Positions 8,379 through 17,430 of a DNA stretch of 64,000 bases are shown here, piece after piece (position 1 is the first letter of the stretch; each line of letters starts with the position of its first letter). A program made the position numbers and the translations under genes. The notes beneath the pieces were generated by a model. The model saw only the letters and a list, made by a program, of their open reading frames with translations. It was not told the origin of the DNA and made no database searches. The stretch comes from Sphingomonas sanxanigenens DSM 19645 = NX02 (GTDB lineage: Bacteria > Pseudomonadota > Alphaproteobacteria > Sphingomonadales > Sphingomonadaceae), in assembly GCF_000512205.2 (NCBI RefSeq), contig NZ_CP006644.1, positions 3,982,501-4,046,500 of the forward strand, in the 5' to 3' direction.

Positions 8379-11345
8379 ATGCGCGTCCGTCTCTCGATCA
8401 CGTCCGCGGCGCTTGCCGCGACCATGTTCTCCGGCTTGCCGGCCCGATCGCAGTCCCCGACCCAGGCGCCGTCGCCGGCCACGCTCGGACCGCCGGGCGC
8501 CGCCGTCCCCTCCGGCCTCACCCCGCTGACCCAGCCGCAGGATGCCGAATATACAAGGCTGATCGCGCAGCATCTCGTCGACAAGCGCTTCACCACCGAG
8601 CTGGTCGATCATATGCCGGCGTCGGACACGGTGCCCTCGCCGCTCAAATTCTTCGGCCGCATTCCCGGCACGCCCGGCGAACTCACCTATGCCGCCGACA
8701 TCCACCGCTATTATCGCGAGCTCGCCCGCACGTCGAAGCGCGTGAAGCTGATGACGCTCGGCACCACCGAGGAAGGCCGCGAACAGGTCGTCCTGGCGAT
8801 CGCCGACGAGGCGACGATCGCCAATCTCGACCAGTACAAGGCGCAGCTCGCCGCGCTGGGCGATCCGCGCCGCACCGACGCGGCGAAGGCGGCGGAGATC
8901 ATCAAGACCGCCAAGCCGATCTACTGGCTGACCTCCGGCCTGCACTCGTCCGAAACCGGCGGGCCCGAGACGCTGATCGAGCTGGCCTTCCGCCTCGCGG
9001 TCGAGGACACGCCGTTCATCAGGAATGTCCGCGAGAATGTGATCACCTTCATTACCCCGGTGGTCGAGGTCGATGGTCGCGAGCGGCTGGTCGATACCTA
9101 TTATTATGGCAAGAAGACCGGCAAGCCCAAGCCGCCCTTCATGTATTGGGGCCATTATGTCGCGCACGACAACAACCGCGACGGCATGGGGCAGGCGCTC
9201 AAGCTCACCCAGAACGTCACCAAGGGCGTGCTCGACTGGCATCCGACCGTGCTGCACGACCTGCACGAGTCGGTCGCCTATCTCTATGCGTCGACCGGCG
9301 GCGGCCCCTACAACCCGCAGCTCGATCCGATCCAGCCGGGCGAGTGGTGGCTGCTGGCCGAGACCGAGGTCACCGAACTGACCAAGCGCGGCGTGCCGGG
9401 CGTGTGGACCGGCGGCTTCTACGACGGCTGGGTGCCCAATTATCTGTTCTGGGTGGCGCAGACCCACAACGGCTTCGGCCGCTTCTACGAGGTGCAGAGC
9501 TATGGCCCCGAGATCACCAAGGGCCTGAAGCTGCCGCCGGCGACCACCAGCAAGGAATGGTATCGCCCCAACCCGCCGCTGCCCTCGGTCGACTGGGGCC
9601 CGCGCAACAACGTCAACATCCAGCAATCGGCGATCCTGTTCGCGCTGAACAAGGTGGCGGACGATCGCGCGACCTATCTGGAGAATTACTGGATCAAGAA
9701 CCGCAACGCGGTGGAGATCGGCAGGACCGGCGCGGTCAATGCCTATGTCGTGCCCGCCGCGCAGCACGCGCCGGACAATGCGATCGACATGCTCAACACG
9801 CTGGTGCGGCAGGGCGTCGAGGTCAGCACCGCGACGCAGGCCTTCACCGCGGGCGGCGTGCAGGTGGCGGCCGGCGACTATGTGATCCGCGCCGACCAGC
9901 CCTACCGCACCTTGCTCGACATGTATTTCAGCGTGCAGAACTATCCGGCGTCCAACCCGCGTCCCTATGACGATACCGGCTGGACCATGCATTATATGCG
10001 CAACGTCGACATGAAGACGATCAAGGACCCGGCCGTCTTCTCGCAGCCGCTGGCGCCGATCGCGGGCGAAATCGCGCTGCGTGGCGGCGTGACCGGCAGC
10101 GGCCCGGTGATCGTGTTCGATCATACCGGCGACAATGCGCTGGTGTCGCTGCGCTTCAAGCTGAAGGGCGTGCGGATGCTGGCGGCGGACGCACCGTTCG
10201 AGGCGAACGGCCGGCGCTATGCCGCCGGCAGCTTCATCCTGCCCAACGCCGATCGCGCTGCCGTCGACCAGCTCGCGCGCAGCCTGGGCGTGAAGGGCGA
10301 GGCGATCGCGGCCGCCCCCGCGGTCGCCAGCCATGTCCTCACCGCGCCGCGCATCGCCTATGTCCATTCCTGGCTGCGGACGCAGGACGAGGGCTGGTGG
10401 CGCCTCGCGCTCGACAAATATGGCATCCCCTACGATTATTTCGCCGACACCACGCTCAAGCAGCGGCAGAACCTGCGCGCGAAATATGATGTGCTGATCT
10501 ATCCCACCGTCGCGGTCGGCGCGCGCGAGCAGTTCGTGGGCCTGCCGATGAACGGCCCGGATCCGATCCCCTACAAGAAGACCGCGCTGACCCCGAACCT
10601 GGGCAATCTCGATTCCGCCGACGATATTCGCGGCGGCCTCGGCGGCGAGGGGCTGGAGGCGCTGCGCAGCTTCGTCCAGGGCGGCGGCACGCTGCTCGCC
10701 GACGGTTCGACCGTCGAGATGCTCTCGGCCTTCGGCCTGACCCCCGGGATCACCGTGACCACGCCGCCGGAACTCTACAACAAGGGCTCGGTCATGCGCG
10801 GCGTGATCGTCGATCGGAAGAGCCCGATCGTCTACGGCTATGACCAGAAGGAACTGCCGGTGTACTTCTCGCAGGCGCCGGTTCTCACCGTGTCGCGCGG
10901 CGAGAGCCGTGGCGGCGGCGCCGTCGATCCGAACTCGGCGGGCGCGCGGCTGGCGCAGAACCTGACGCCGAACGTCGCCTCCGCACCGCTCTCGCCATGG
11001 ACGCCGGGCGTGGGCGAACCCGTCGCCGTCGCGCCGGCGGACCATGGCCCGATGCAGCAGCCGGCCTCGCGCTCCTTCGGTGCCGAGCCGACCCAGTTGC
11101 CGCGCGTCGTTATGTCCTTCCCGGCCAAGTCGAGCGACATGCTGCTCAGCGGCCTGCTTTCGGGCGGCGATGCGCTCAGCAACAAGCCGCTGGTGGTCGA
11201 CCTGCCGAGCGGCAAGGGCCATATGGTGCTGTTCGCACTCAGGCCCTTCTGGCGATCGCAGACGCAGGGCAACTACATGCTCGGCTTCAACACCATCCTC
11301 AATTGGGATCATCTCGACGCCGGCGCGCCGGCGCCCAAGCCCTGA
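8379..11345 (+). CDS. Secreted M14-family zinc carboxypeptidase-like metallopeptidase
   Basis: 988 residues from the ATG at 8379, chosen because GCAGGGGA sits 6 nt upstream and a signal peptide (MRVRLSITSAALAATMFSG) begins there. The M14 zinc site is visible as LHSSETGG (His189, Glu192), with the third ligand likely in LDWHPTVLHDLHES about 100 residues on. A long C-terminal region (from about residue 550) resembles the class I glutamine-amidotransferase-like extension seen in large environmental M14 proteins. It is expected to act in the periplasm or outside, trimming peptides taken up through receptor 2. No propeptide was identified. Confidence 0.85.
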   Translation: MRVRLSITSAALAATMFSGLPARSQSPTQAPSPATLGPPGAAVPSGLTPLTQPQDAEYTRLIAQHLVDKRFTTELVDHMPASDTVPSPLKFFGRIPGTPGELTYAADIHRYYRELARTSKRVKLMTLGTTEEGREQVVLAIADEATIANLDQYKAQLAALGDPRRTDAAKAAEIIKTAKPIYWLTSGLHSSETGGPETLIELAFRLAVEDTPFIRNVRENVITFITPVVEVDGRERLVDTYYYGKKTGKPKPPFMYWGHYVAHDNNRDGMGQALKLTQNVTKGVLDWHPTVLHDLHESVAYLYASTGGGPYNPQLDPIQPGEWWLLAETEVTELTKRGVPGVWTGGFYDGWVPNYLFWVAQTHNGFGRFYEVQSYGPEITKGLKLPPATTSKEWYRPNPPLPSVDWGPRNNVNIQQSAILFALNKVADDRATYLENYWIKNRNAVEIGRTGAVNAYVVPAAQHAPDNAIDMLNTLVRQGVEVSTATQAFTAGGVQVAAGDYVIRADQPYRTLLDMYFSVQNYPASNPRPYDDTGWTMHYMRNVDMKTIKDPAVFSQPLAPIAGEIALRGGVTGSGPVIVFDHTGDNALVSLRFKLKGVRMLAADAPFEANGRRYAAGSFILPNADRAAVDQLARSLGVKGEAIAAAPAVASHVLTAPRIAYVHSWLRTQDEGWWRLALDKYGIPYDYFADTTLKQRQNLRAKYDVLIYPTVAVGAREQFVGLPMNGPDPIPYKKTALTPNLGNLDSADDIRGGLGGEGLEALRSFVQGGGTLLADGSTVEMLSAFGLTPGITVTTPPELYNKGSVMRGVIVDRKSPIVYGYDQKELPVYFSQAPVLTVSRGESRGGGAVDPNSAGARLAQNLTPNVASAPLSPWTPGVGEPVAVAPADHGPMQQPASRSFGAEPTQLPRVVMSFPAKSSDMLLSGLLSGGDALSNKPLVVDLPSGKGHMVLFALRPFWRSQTQGNYMLGFNTILNWDHLDAGAPAPKP

Positions 11346-11430
11346 TCGGCTGAAGCGGGCGCGCGGCGGCGGAGCCGCCCGCGCCGGCTGGATCACACCC
11401 ACGCGCACCGACGCGCGCGTCCCGAAACGG

Positions 11431-11462
11431 CGGGCGGCGGGCCGTTTCCGGCCAGCCGCCCG
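11431..11462. terminator. Hairpin between convergent M14 and receptor 3 genes
   Basis: CGGGCGGC (11431-11438) pairs with GCCGCCCG (11455-11462), with further pairing inside (GGCC/GGCC type). It sits between two convergent genes and so could end transcription from both sides. Confidence 0.5.
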
Positions 11463-11482
11463 AAGTCATGCGTGGGGTGCGA

Positions 11483-13783
11483 TCAGAAGCGGGCGCGAAC
11501 GCGGGCGCCGATCGTGCGCGGACGCGCGGTGAAGATGCGCACGCCATCCTGCGACGGGATCACCCCCAGATAGGGCGCCGCGTTGGTAAGGTTGTCGCCA
11601 TAGATGGTGAATTCCACGCCCCCCTCGGTGCGCAGGCCGAACCGGGCACCGATCAACGTATAGTCGGGCAGATAGGTGTCGAACGCGGTAGCGCGGCTGA
11701 AGCTGCTGTAGCTGTCGCCATGATAGGTGATGTTGCCCGCGACGAAGCCGGTCAGCGTGCCGCCCAGCGCGGTTTCGTAATTGGCGGTCGCCGCCGCCGA
11801 CCAGCGGGGAGACAGCGGCACGCGATCGCCGTCGCTGCCGAACGTCCCGGCCGCGACGACTTCCGGCGGCAAATCTTCGGCGAGCCTGGCATCGACATAG
11901 GTGACGTTGCCGTTGACGCTGAAGCCCTGCGGCAAAGTGAGCGTGGTGTTGAATTCCACGCCCTTGGTCACCGTCTTGCCGGCGTTGATCGTGTAACCGA
12001 ACGCGCCCGCGGCACTCGCCAGCAATTGCTGGTTGGTCCAGTCGACCCGGTAGCCGGCAAGGTCGAAGAACAAGGCGCGATCGAACGCATAGCCCTTGAT
12101 GCCGACCTCATAGCTCCACAGGCTGTCCGGATCATAGGTGCCCGGGAACACCACCCCGGCCTGCTCCGCGAGCGAGGTGGCGGTGTTGACGCCGCCGATG
12201 CGGAAGCCGGATGCGGCGCGGCCATAGAGGCTGAGGTTCGGCGTCGCTTCCCACAGCAATGCGAAATTATAGCTCGGCTCCGTGTTCACGCCCTCGCGAT
12301 CGCCGGTGACGCTGGGCGTCGTGACGATGCCGAACACGAAGTCCGGAAACACGGTCTGCAGGTTGGTGACGAGATCGCGCACCTCGGCGCGGAAATAGCG
12401 CGCGCCGACCGTGGCGGTCAGGCCCTGCACCATTTCCCAATCGGCCTGCGCATAGAGCGCATATTGATCGATCCTGCGCTGGGTGAGCGTGCCGAACTCA
12501 TAGATGCTGTTGCCGCGGCCGGGCTCCGCCAGCCCCTTGGCCTTGCATTCCTCATAGGTGAAGCAGGCGGGAATGAAGTCGGGCGCCTGGATCGCGTTGG
12601 TCTGATAGTCGCTCTCCGTGTGCTCGTAATAGGCACCCGCGACCAGCTGGAACGGACCATCGAACGCCGAGGAGAAACGGACCTCGCTGTTGAAGTCCTC
12701 GAAGTCGATGTTCGCGACGAAGTTCAGCGGCGCGTTCACGCCGAAGCTGATGTTGGTCGGCGTCGAATCCTTGGTGTTGCGCACGTCCTGCTTGCTGTAG
12801 CTGCCGCTGGCGATGATCGCGCCGAAGCCCAGATCATATCCGGCGGTCAGCGAGAACAGGCTGTAGCGATCCTGGTAGGTCTCCACCGTCGGCGACGTGT
12901 TGAGATAGGGGCCGGCCGCCGTCTGGAACGCCTGGCTGCCGTCCACGTCGATCGCCTGATGGGTGGCGAGCGCGCGCACCGACAGGTCCGGCCCCGCCTG
13001 CCACAGCAGTTCGCCGCGCACGCCGCGCACGAACTGGTCGTTGCCGTTCCTGATCACCACGCCGTCGCGCGGGCGCTGATCGATGAAGCCGCCGCCGCTT
13101 TCCAGCCAGCCGGTTATGCGCACGCCCAGCGTGTCGGCTACGATCGGCGCGTTGATCGTCCCACTGGCTTCGGCGAACGGATTGCCGCCCTCGACCGCGG
13201 AGAGGCCGAGTTCGGCCGAGCCGCCCCACTGGTCGAGCTCGGGCTTGCGCGTCAGCACGCGCAGCGTGCCGCTCATCGACGCGGTGCCGAACAAGGTGCC
13301 CTGCGGGCCCTTCAGCACCTCGACATGGTCGATGTCGTGCAGGCGGATGCCCGGCTTGCCATCCCCCAGGATGTTGCCGCCGGTGCCCCCCAGCACCGCG
13401 GATTCGTTGAGGTAGAGCGCCGAGGTCGCGCCGACATCCGAGTCGATGCCGCGCAGCACCACCTTGGTCTGGGCGGCGCCATAGCTCTGGATGTTGACCG
13501 ACGGATCGAGCGCGCGAATGTCGGACAGGCTGGTGACATGGCTGCGCTCGAGCGTCTCCCCCGAAAAGGCGGTGATCGCGAGCGCCGTATTCTTGACCGA
13601 CGCGTCGCCGCGGCGGGTTCCGGTGACGACGATATCGCCCCCGTCGACCGCGTCCGCGGTCGTATCGGGTGCGGCGTCCTGCGCGACCGCCGGGCTGGCG
13701 GCGAGCAACGCTGACAGCGCCGCCGACGCCATCAGCGTGAAAGCGCGCTGACGGCCGCGGACGCGGCTGAGAATCTGACCCAT
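11483..13783 (-). CDS. TonB-dependent receptor (receptor 3)
   Basis: 766 residues from the ATG at 13783. AAGGGG lies about 10 nt upstream and the product starts with a signal peptide (MGQILSRVRGRQRAFTLMASAALSALLAASPAVAQ). Earlier in-frame starts would run through the divergent promoter and lack a signal. Plug motifs are GGDIVVTGTRRGDASVKNT and VEVLKGPQGTLFGTASMSGTLRV; the barrel ends TIGARVRARF. A family-1 operator lies about 130 bp upstream in the region shared with a gamma-glutamyltransferase-like gene. This suggests the receptor imports the substrate (or a conjugate of it) of the aromatic cluster at 21-34 kb. Confidence 0.92.
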   Translation of the reverse strand: MGQILSRVRGRQRAFTLMASAALSALLAASPAVAQDAAPDTTADAVDGGDIVVTGTRRGDASVKNTALAITAFSGETLERSHVTSLSDIRALDPSVNIQSYGAAQTKVVLRGIDSDVGATSALYLNESAVLGGTGGNILGDGKPGIRLHDIDHVEVLKGPQGTLFGTASMSGTLRVLTRKPELDQWGGSAELGLSAVEGGNPFAEASGTINAPIVADTLGVRITGWLESGGGFIDQRPRDGVVIRNGNDQFVRGVRGELLWQAGPDLSVRALATHQAIDVDGSQAFQTAAGPYLNTSPTVETYQDRYSLFSLTAGYDLGFGAIIASGSYSKQDVRNTKDSTPTNISFGVNAPLNFVANIDFEDFNSEVRFSSAFDGPFQLVAGAYYEHTESDYQTNAIQAPDFIPACFTYEECKAKGLAEPGRGNSIYEFGTLTQRRIDQYALYAQADWEMVQGLTATVGARYFRAEVRDLVTNLQTVFPDFVFGIVTTPSVTGDREGVNTEPSYNFALLWEATPNLSLYGRAASGFRIGGVNTATSLAEQAGVVFPGTYDPDSLWSYEVGIKGYAFDRALFFDLAGYRVDWTNQQLLASAAGAFGYTINAGKTVTKGVEFNTTLTLPQGFSVNGNVTYVDARLAEDLPPEVVAAGTFGSDGDRVPLSPRWSAAATANYETALGGTLTGFVAGNITYHGDSYSSFSRATAFDTYLPDYTLIGARFGLRTEGGVEFTIYGDNLTNAAPYLGVIPSQDGVRIFTARPRTIGARVRARF

Positions 13784-14084
13784 TTGGATTAACCCCTTGC
13801 TCGATGCATTCTCCCTGGTTCTCCTGCTGGCCCGTCGCCGATGATCCTGTGCGATCGACCGGCTCTCATCGTGCGGCCGCCGTTCATGCGGGGCCGATTT
13901 CGATGTGACGGTGTGACTGTCATACAAACTTCTGCGCTTGGCAAGCCCGCAATGATGCAATTGACGGTTGTCAAAGCGATCGAGGTACGATTGTGTTATT
14001 GTATGACGATGTTTGCTCCATCGCGGCACTGGAAACGCCCCGGTGCCGCGATCGTCCGCAGACCTGGCCGGAGATCTTCCCACG
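13784..14084. promoter_or_regulatory. Divergent promoter with family-1 operator (13910-13926) and a half-site
   Basis: The 301-bp region has no gene. Positions 13910-13926 match TGTATGACTGTCATACA in 15 of 17 positions (the reverse orientation of the family consensus). A half-site TGTATGAC lies at 14000-14007. Either could control the receptor and the transferase-like gene. Confidence 0.6.
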
Positions 14085-15875
14085 ATGTTCACCACCCGCC
14101 CCGAGATCAGCGGCACGTTCGGCGTCGTCGCCTCGACCCACTGGATCGTCTCGCAGGTGGCGATGGGAATGCTCGAGCGCGGCGGCAACGCGTTCGACGC
14201 CGCGGTCGCCGGCGGCTTCACATTGTGCGTGGTCGAGCCGCATCTGTGCGGCCCCGCCGGCGAGGTGCCGATCCTGTTCCACGATGCAGCGAACGGCAGC
14301 GTGCAGGTGCTGTGCGGTCAGGGCGTCGCGCCCGCGGCCGCGACGATCGCCGCGTTTCGCGGCGAAGGGCTCGACATGGTGCCGGGATCCGGGCTGATCG
14401 CCGCGGTGGTGCCCGGCGCGTTCGATGCCTGGATGATGCTGCTGCGCGACCATGGCACGATGGACCTGGCCGAGGTGATGGCGCCCGCGATCGGCTATGC
14501 ACTGAACGGCCATCCGCTGCTTGCCGGCGCATCGCGCGCGATCGCCGATGTCGCCGATGCGCTGCTGACCGAATGGCCGAGCGGCGCCGGGATCTGGCTG
14601 CCCGGCGGCGCCCCGCCCCCGCCCGGCGCGCTGTTCCGCAATCCCGTGCTCGCCGCGACGTGGCAAAGGCTGATCGCCGAGGCGGGCACCACCGGCACGC
14701 GCGCGGCGCGCATCGACCGCGCACGGCGCGCGTGGAGCCAGGGCTTCGTCGCCGAGGCGATCGACGCGTTCGCGCGCACGCCGCTGATGGATGCGAGCGG
14801 AGAGCGCCATCCCGGCCTGCTGACCGGCGAGGACATGGCGCGCTGGTCCGCCGGCTATGAGGCGCCGGTGAAGACCGACTTCGCCGGCTGGACTGTGTGC
14901 AAGACCGACAGCTGGGGCCAGGGCCCGGTGCTGCTCCAGGCGCTCGCCATTCTCGATGCGGCGGGGATCGCCTCGGTCGATCTCGGCGGGCCCGATTTCG
15001 TCCATCTCGTGCTCGAAGCCCTCAAGCTCGCCTTCGCCGATCGCGAGGCCTATTATGGCGACCCCGCCTTCGTCGACGTGCCGATGGCGGCCCTGCTCTC
15101 ACCCGGCTATGCCGCAGCGCGCGCCGCGCTGATCGATGCGCAGGCCAGCCACGCGATCCGCCCCGGCATCATCGCCGGCTTCGAGGATCAGGTGCGGCGC
15201 GGCATGGCGCAGATCCGCGTCGCCACCTCCGAAGCGGCGGGCATCGGCATCGGCGAACCGACGATGATGCACCTCAAATCGACGTTGAAGCCCGGCGATA
15301 CCGTGCACATCGACGTGATCGACCGCTGGGGGAACATGGTGACCGCCACCCCCTCCGGCGGCTGGCCGCAATCCTCCCCCACCGTCCCCGGCCTCGGCTT
15401 CGCGCTCAACACGCGTGCGCAGATGTTCTGGCTGGAGCCCGACCTGCCCGGCAGCCTCGCCCCCGGCAAACGCCCGCGCACGACGCTGACCCCGACGCTG
15501 GCGCTGAACGGCGGGCGCCCGGCGCTGGTCTGCGGCACGCCGGGCGGCGACCAGCAGGACCAGTGGCAGCTCGTGCTGCTGCTGCGCCGGATCCTTGGGG
15601 ACATGAAGCTGCAGCAGGCGCTCGACATGCCGCTGTTCCACAGCCTGCACGTCCCCTCATCCTTCTACCCGCGCGAGGCGCTGCCCGGCGTGGCGGTGAT
15701 CGAGGAGAATTATGGCGCCGATATCCTCGCCGACCTCACCCGCCGCGGGCACGACCTGCGCGAGGCCCCGGCCTGGTCGGCGGGCCGGCTCACCGTCGCC
15801 GAGCGAAGCGCCGATGGCGTGCTGCACGCCGCGGCGACGCCGCGGCTGATGCAGGCCTATGCCGTGGGGCGGTGA
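14085..15875 (+). CDS. Gamma-glutamyltransferase-family hydrolase, apparently cytoplasmic
   Basis: 596 residues from ATG 14085 (MFTTRPEISGTFGVVAST). An upstream in-frame start adds 24 residues without family similarity. It is an Ntn-hydrolase precursor: the autoprocessing/nucleophile Thr is Thr406 in GDTVHIDVIDRWGNMV, matching the family pattern T-x-H-x-x-V-x-D-x-x-G-N. ERGGNAFDAAVAG near the N-terminus is also typical. No signal peptide is visible, unlike the periplasmic enzyme, so it may be one of the acylase-like members that cleave amide side chains inside the cell. It carries the same operator as the aromatic cluster, so I suspect it cleaves an amino-acid or amide conjugate of the aromatic substrate. 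Confidence 0.85.
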   Translation: MFTTRPEISGTFGVVASTHWIVSQVAMGMLERGGNAFDAAVAGGFTLCVVEPHLCGPAGEVPILFHDAANGSVQVLCGQGVAPAAATIAAFRGEGLDMVPGSGLIAAVVPGAFDAWMMLLRDHGTMDLAEVMAPAIGYALNGHPLLAGASRAIADVADALLTEWPSGAGIWLPGGAPPPPGALFRNPVLAATWQRLIAEAGTTGTRAARIDRARRAWSQGFVAEAIDAFARTPLMDASGERHPGLLTGEDMARWSAGYEAPVKTDFAGWTVCKTDSWGQGPVLLQALAILDAAGIASVDLGGPDFVHLVLEALKLAFADREAYYGDPAFVDVPMAALLSPGYAAARAALIDAQASHAIRPGIIAGFEDQVRRGMAQIRVATSEAAGIGIGEPTMMHLKSTLKPGDTVHIDVIDRWGNMVTATPSGGWPQSSPTVPGLGFALNTRAQMFWLEPDLPGSLAPGKRPRTTLTPTLALNGGRPALVCGTPGGDQQDQWQLVLLLRRILGDMKLQQALDMPLFHSLHVPSSFYPREALPGVAVIEENYGADILADLTRRGHDLREAPAWSAGRLTVAERSADGVLHAAATPRLMQAYAVGR

Positions 15876-16414
15876 CTCTATCGCGAGGTCTGCAATCGCC
15901 CCAGGCGCCGATCGTGAGCGCGACCCGTCACCGGCTTACGCCTGTGATGGCGACGGTCATTGCTGTCGCAATGGGTGCGATGCCGTCCTTGCCGGCACAA
16001 TCGGACGCACAATCGGTTTCCGGCGTTCCAGCGATATGCCGGAACGGCCGGGATTGCCGCGAAGCATGCTAATGCGTGGAATGGGCAACGGCAGCTCGCG
16101 ACCAGCTCAAGACATTAGCTTCGTTGATGTGAGCGGCGGCTTTTGCTGAAATCCGCCATTCGGGTCGCGCAGACCGGCTAGTCGGCTTTGCGTCCTATTT
16201 CGGTCATTCCGCGCGACGGCTATCGGCTGGCGCTGGCAGGCCGTATCGCGTCCTTCCCTTACGGACGTGCGATCCGCTGTCGCGCGACGGGCCCCGATCA
16301 GCCTCCGGTTTGCGTGGTCGCTACCAAGCTGGACCGCGTCTCGTTCTAAGATGAGAACGGCGAAACGTTCAGCGAGAGCAGGCCCGGGTATAGCTGCGCG
16401 ATCGGACCGCCGCC
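15876..16414. other. Long intergenic stretch, mostly unexplained
   Basis: About 540 bp between the transferase-like gene and the DUF421 gene. Apart from one possible small secreted peptide (15914-16072) I see no coding signal with family similarity on either strand and no RNA gene. It may be decayed sequence at the boundary of the envelope operon. Confidence 0.4.
15914..16072 (+). CDS. Possible small secreted Cys-containing peptide
   Basis: A 52-residue frame starting at GTG. It has a basic stretch, a hydrophobic core (VMATVIAVAMGAM), a signal-peptidase-like site near PAQSDAQS and a short tail with three Cys (CRNGRDCREAC). No convincing ribosome site was found and I recognise no family, so this is only a candidate. 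Confidence 0.22.
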   Translation: MSATRHRLTPVMATVIAVAMGAMPSLPAQSDAQSVSGVPAICRNGRDCREAC

Positions 16415-16969
16415 TCACCGCTCGACCGAACGTAGCGCGGTTAGCTCGTCGTCGGCACCCCGTGCGATGACGCTCATGCTGCCGTCAGTCTCCAGCACGA
16501 CCGCAGCTACTGCTTCGAGCCGACCGTGCCCGGCATTTCTCACAGCGGCGTCGATCTCGGAGGCGGTTACACGCTCCTGCGCCATGGCGCCGCGGCGATA
16601 TTCGCCATTTTCAAGCAGGAGTCGCGGCTCCGCGCGGACGAGTGTTCGGAACCAGGCGCTCGAGATCGATATTCGCGAGACGAGCCACTGCAGGCTCGCC
16701 AACGCCGCGAAGGCGAGCACGCCCTCGCCAAGTGCGACATCCTTGCTGAGCAGCACGGTGGCCAACGTCGAGCCAAGCGCGACCGTGACAACCAGGTCAA
16801 ATGCGTTGAGCTTTGCGAGCGAGCGCTTGCCCGCGATCCGCAGGACAAGAACCATCGCGGCATAAGCCAGCAGCGAAACGACCGCGACGCGCAGCAAGCC
16901 ATCAAGATCGTCAAGGAGCATGACAGGCCAACGTTGCGGATACGCATTCGCTCCAACTCGGGGACGCAT
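16415..16969 (-). CDS. DUF421 (YetF-type) membrane protein
   Basis: 184 residues from ATG 16969, which overlaps the TGA of the preceding mgtC-like gene (TGATG), indicating translational coupling. A later ATG at 16921 is a possible alternative closer to the first helix. Two or three N-terminal membrane helices (LLRVAVVSLLAYAAMVLVLRI; LVVTVALGSTLATVLL) precede the soluble YetF domain, with the family landmarks GKRSLAKLNAFDLVVTVALGS and RAEPRLLLENGEYRRGAMAQERVTASEIDAAVR. Function is unknown; family members are inner-membrane proteins linked to envelope or spore stress. It is the last gene of the envelope run. Confidence 0.85.
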   Translation of the reverse strand: MRPRVGANAYPQRWPVMLLDDLDGLLRVAVVSLLAYAAMVLVLRIAGKRSLAKLNAFDLVVTVALGSTLATVLLSKDVALGEGVLAFAALASLQWLVSRISISSAWFRTLVRAEPRLLLENGEYRRGAMAQERVTASEIDAAVRNAGHGRLEAVAAVVLETDGSMSVIARGADDELTALRSVER

Positions 16970-17430
16970 CAGTCGGCATCGTATTTGCCAGTGAGTGGCG
17001 CGCTGACGACCAGGACCAGCAACACGCAACCCGCGAGCAGCGTCGCAAGCCACAGCAGGCCAACGCCACAGATCAAGCCGATCGCACCCGCCGCCCAGAT
17101 CGACGCCGCGGAGCCAGCACCCTTCACGTAGCTCTCCTCGCGGAACATCGCGCCCGCACCGAGGAAGCCAATGCCGGTTATGACGCCGGCGAACACGCGG
17201 CTGAGGCCGAGATCGACGTCAGGCCCGGTGGTACGCGCGGCGAGTTCCATGATCGTCAGCGCCAGCGAGCAAGCCGCCAGCGCCACGATTACGAACGGGC
17301 GGAAATCTATGGGTTTGCGGCGGAGGAAGCGGTCAATGCCGATCAGCAGCGGCAACAGCATCGACGCGCCGATGCGCAGCAGCGCTTCCGCCCACGAGAT
17401 ATGGATGGGGGAGAATGTGCCTGTGTCCAT
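16969..17430 (-). CDS. MgtC/SapB-family inner-membrane protein
   Basis: 153 residues from ATG 17430, again overlapping the upstream TGA as TGATG. Four to five hydrophobic helices are visible, with the MgtC signature region LLPLLIGIDRFLRRKPIDFRPFVIVALAACS and GVITGIGFLGAGAMFREESYVKGAGSAASIWAAGAIGL. MgtC proteins support growth at low magnesium and modulate the F-type ATPase or membrane potential. The C-terminal soluble domain of Salmonella MgtC is absent, so this is the short SapB-type form. Its partners here suggest a role in envelope and ion homeostasis. Confidence 0.88.
   Translation of the reverse strand: MDTGTFSPIHISWAEALLRIGASMLLPLLIGIDRFLRRKPIDFRPFVIVALAACSLALTIMELAARTTGPDVDLGLSRVFAGVITGIGFLGAGAMFREESYVKGAGSAASIWAAGAIGLICGVGLLWLATLLAGCVLLVLVVSAPLTGKYDAD

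Noticed and set aside
16107-16418. 103-residue reverse frame before the DUF421 gene
   Set aside because: No hydrophobic, catalytic or family pattern, and no ribosome site; treated as non-coding.
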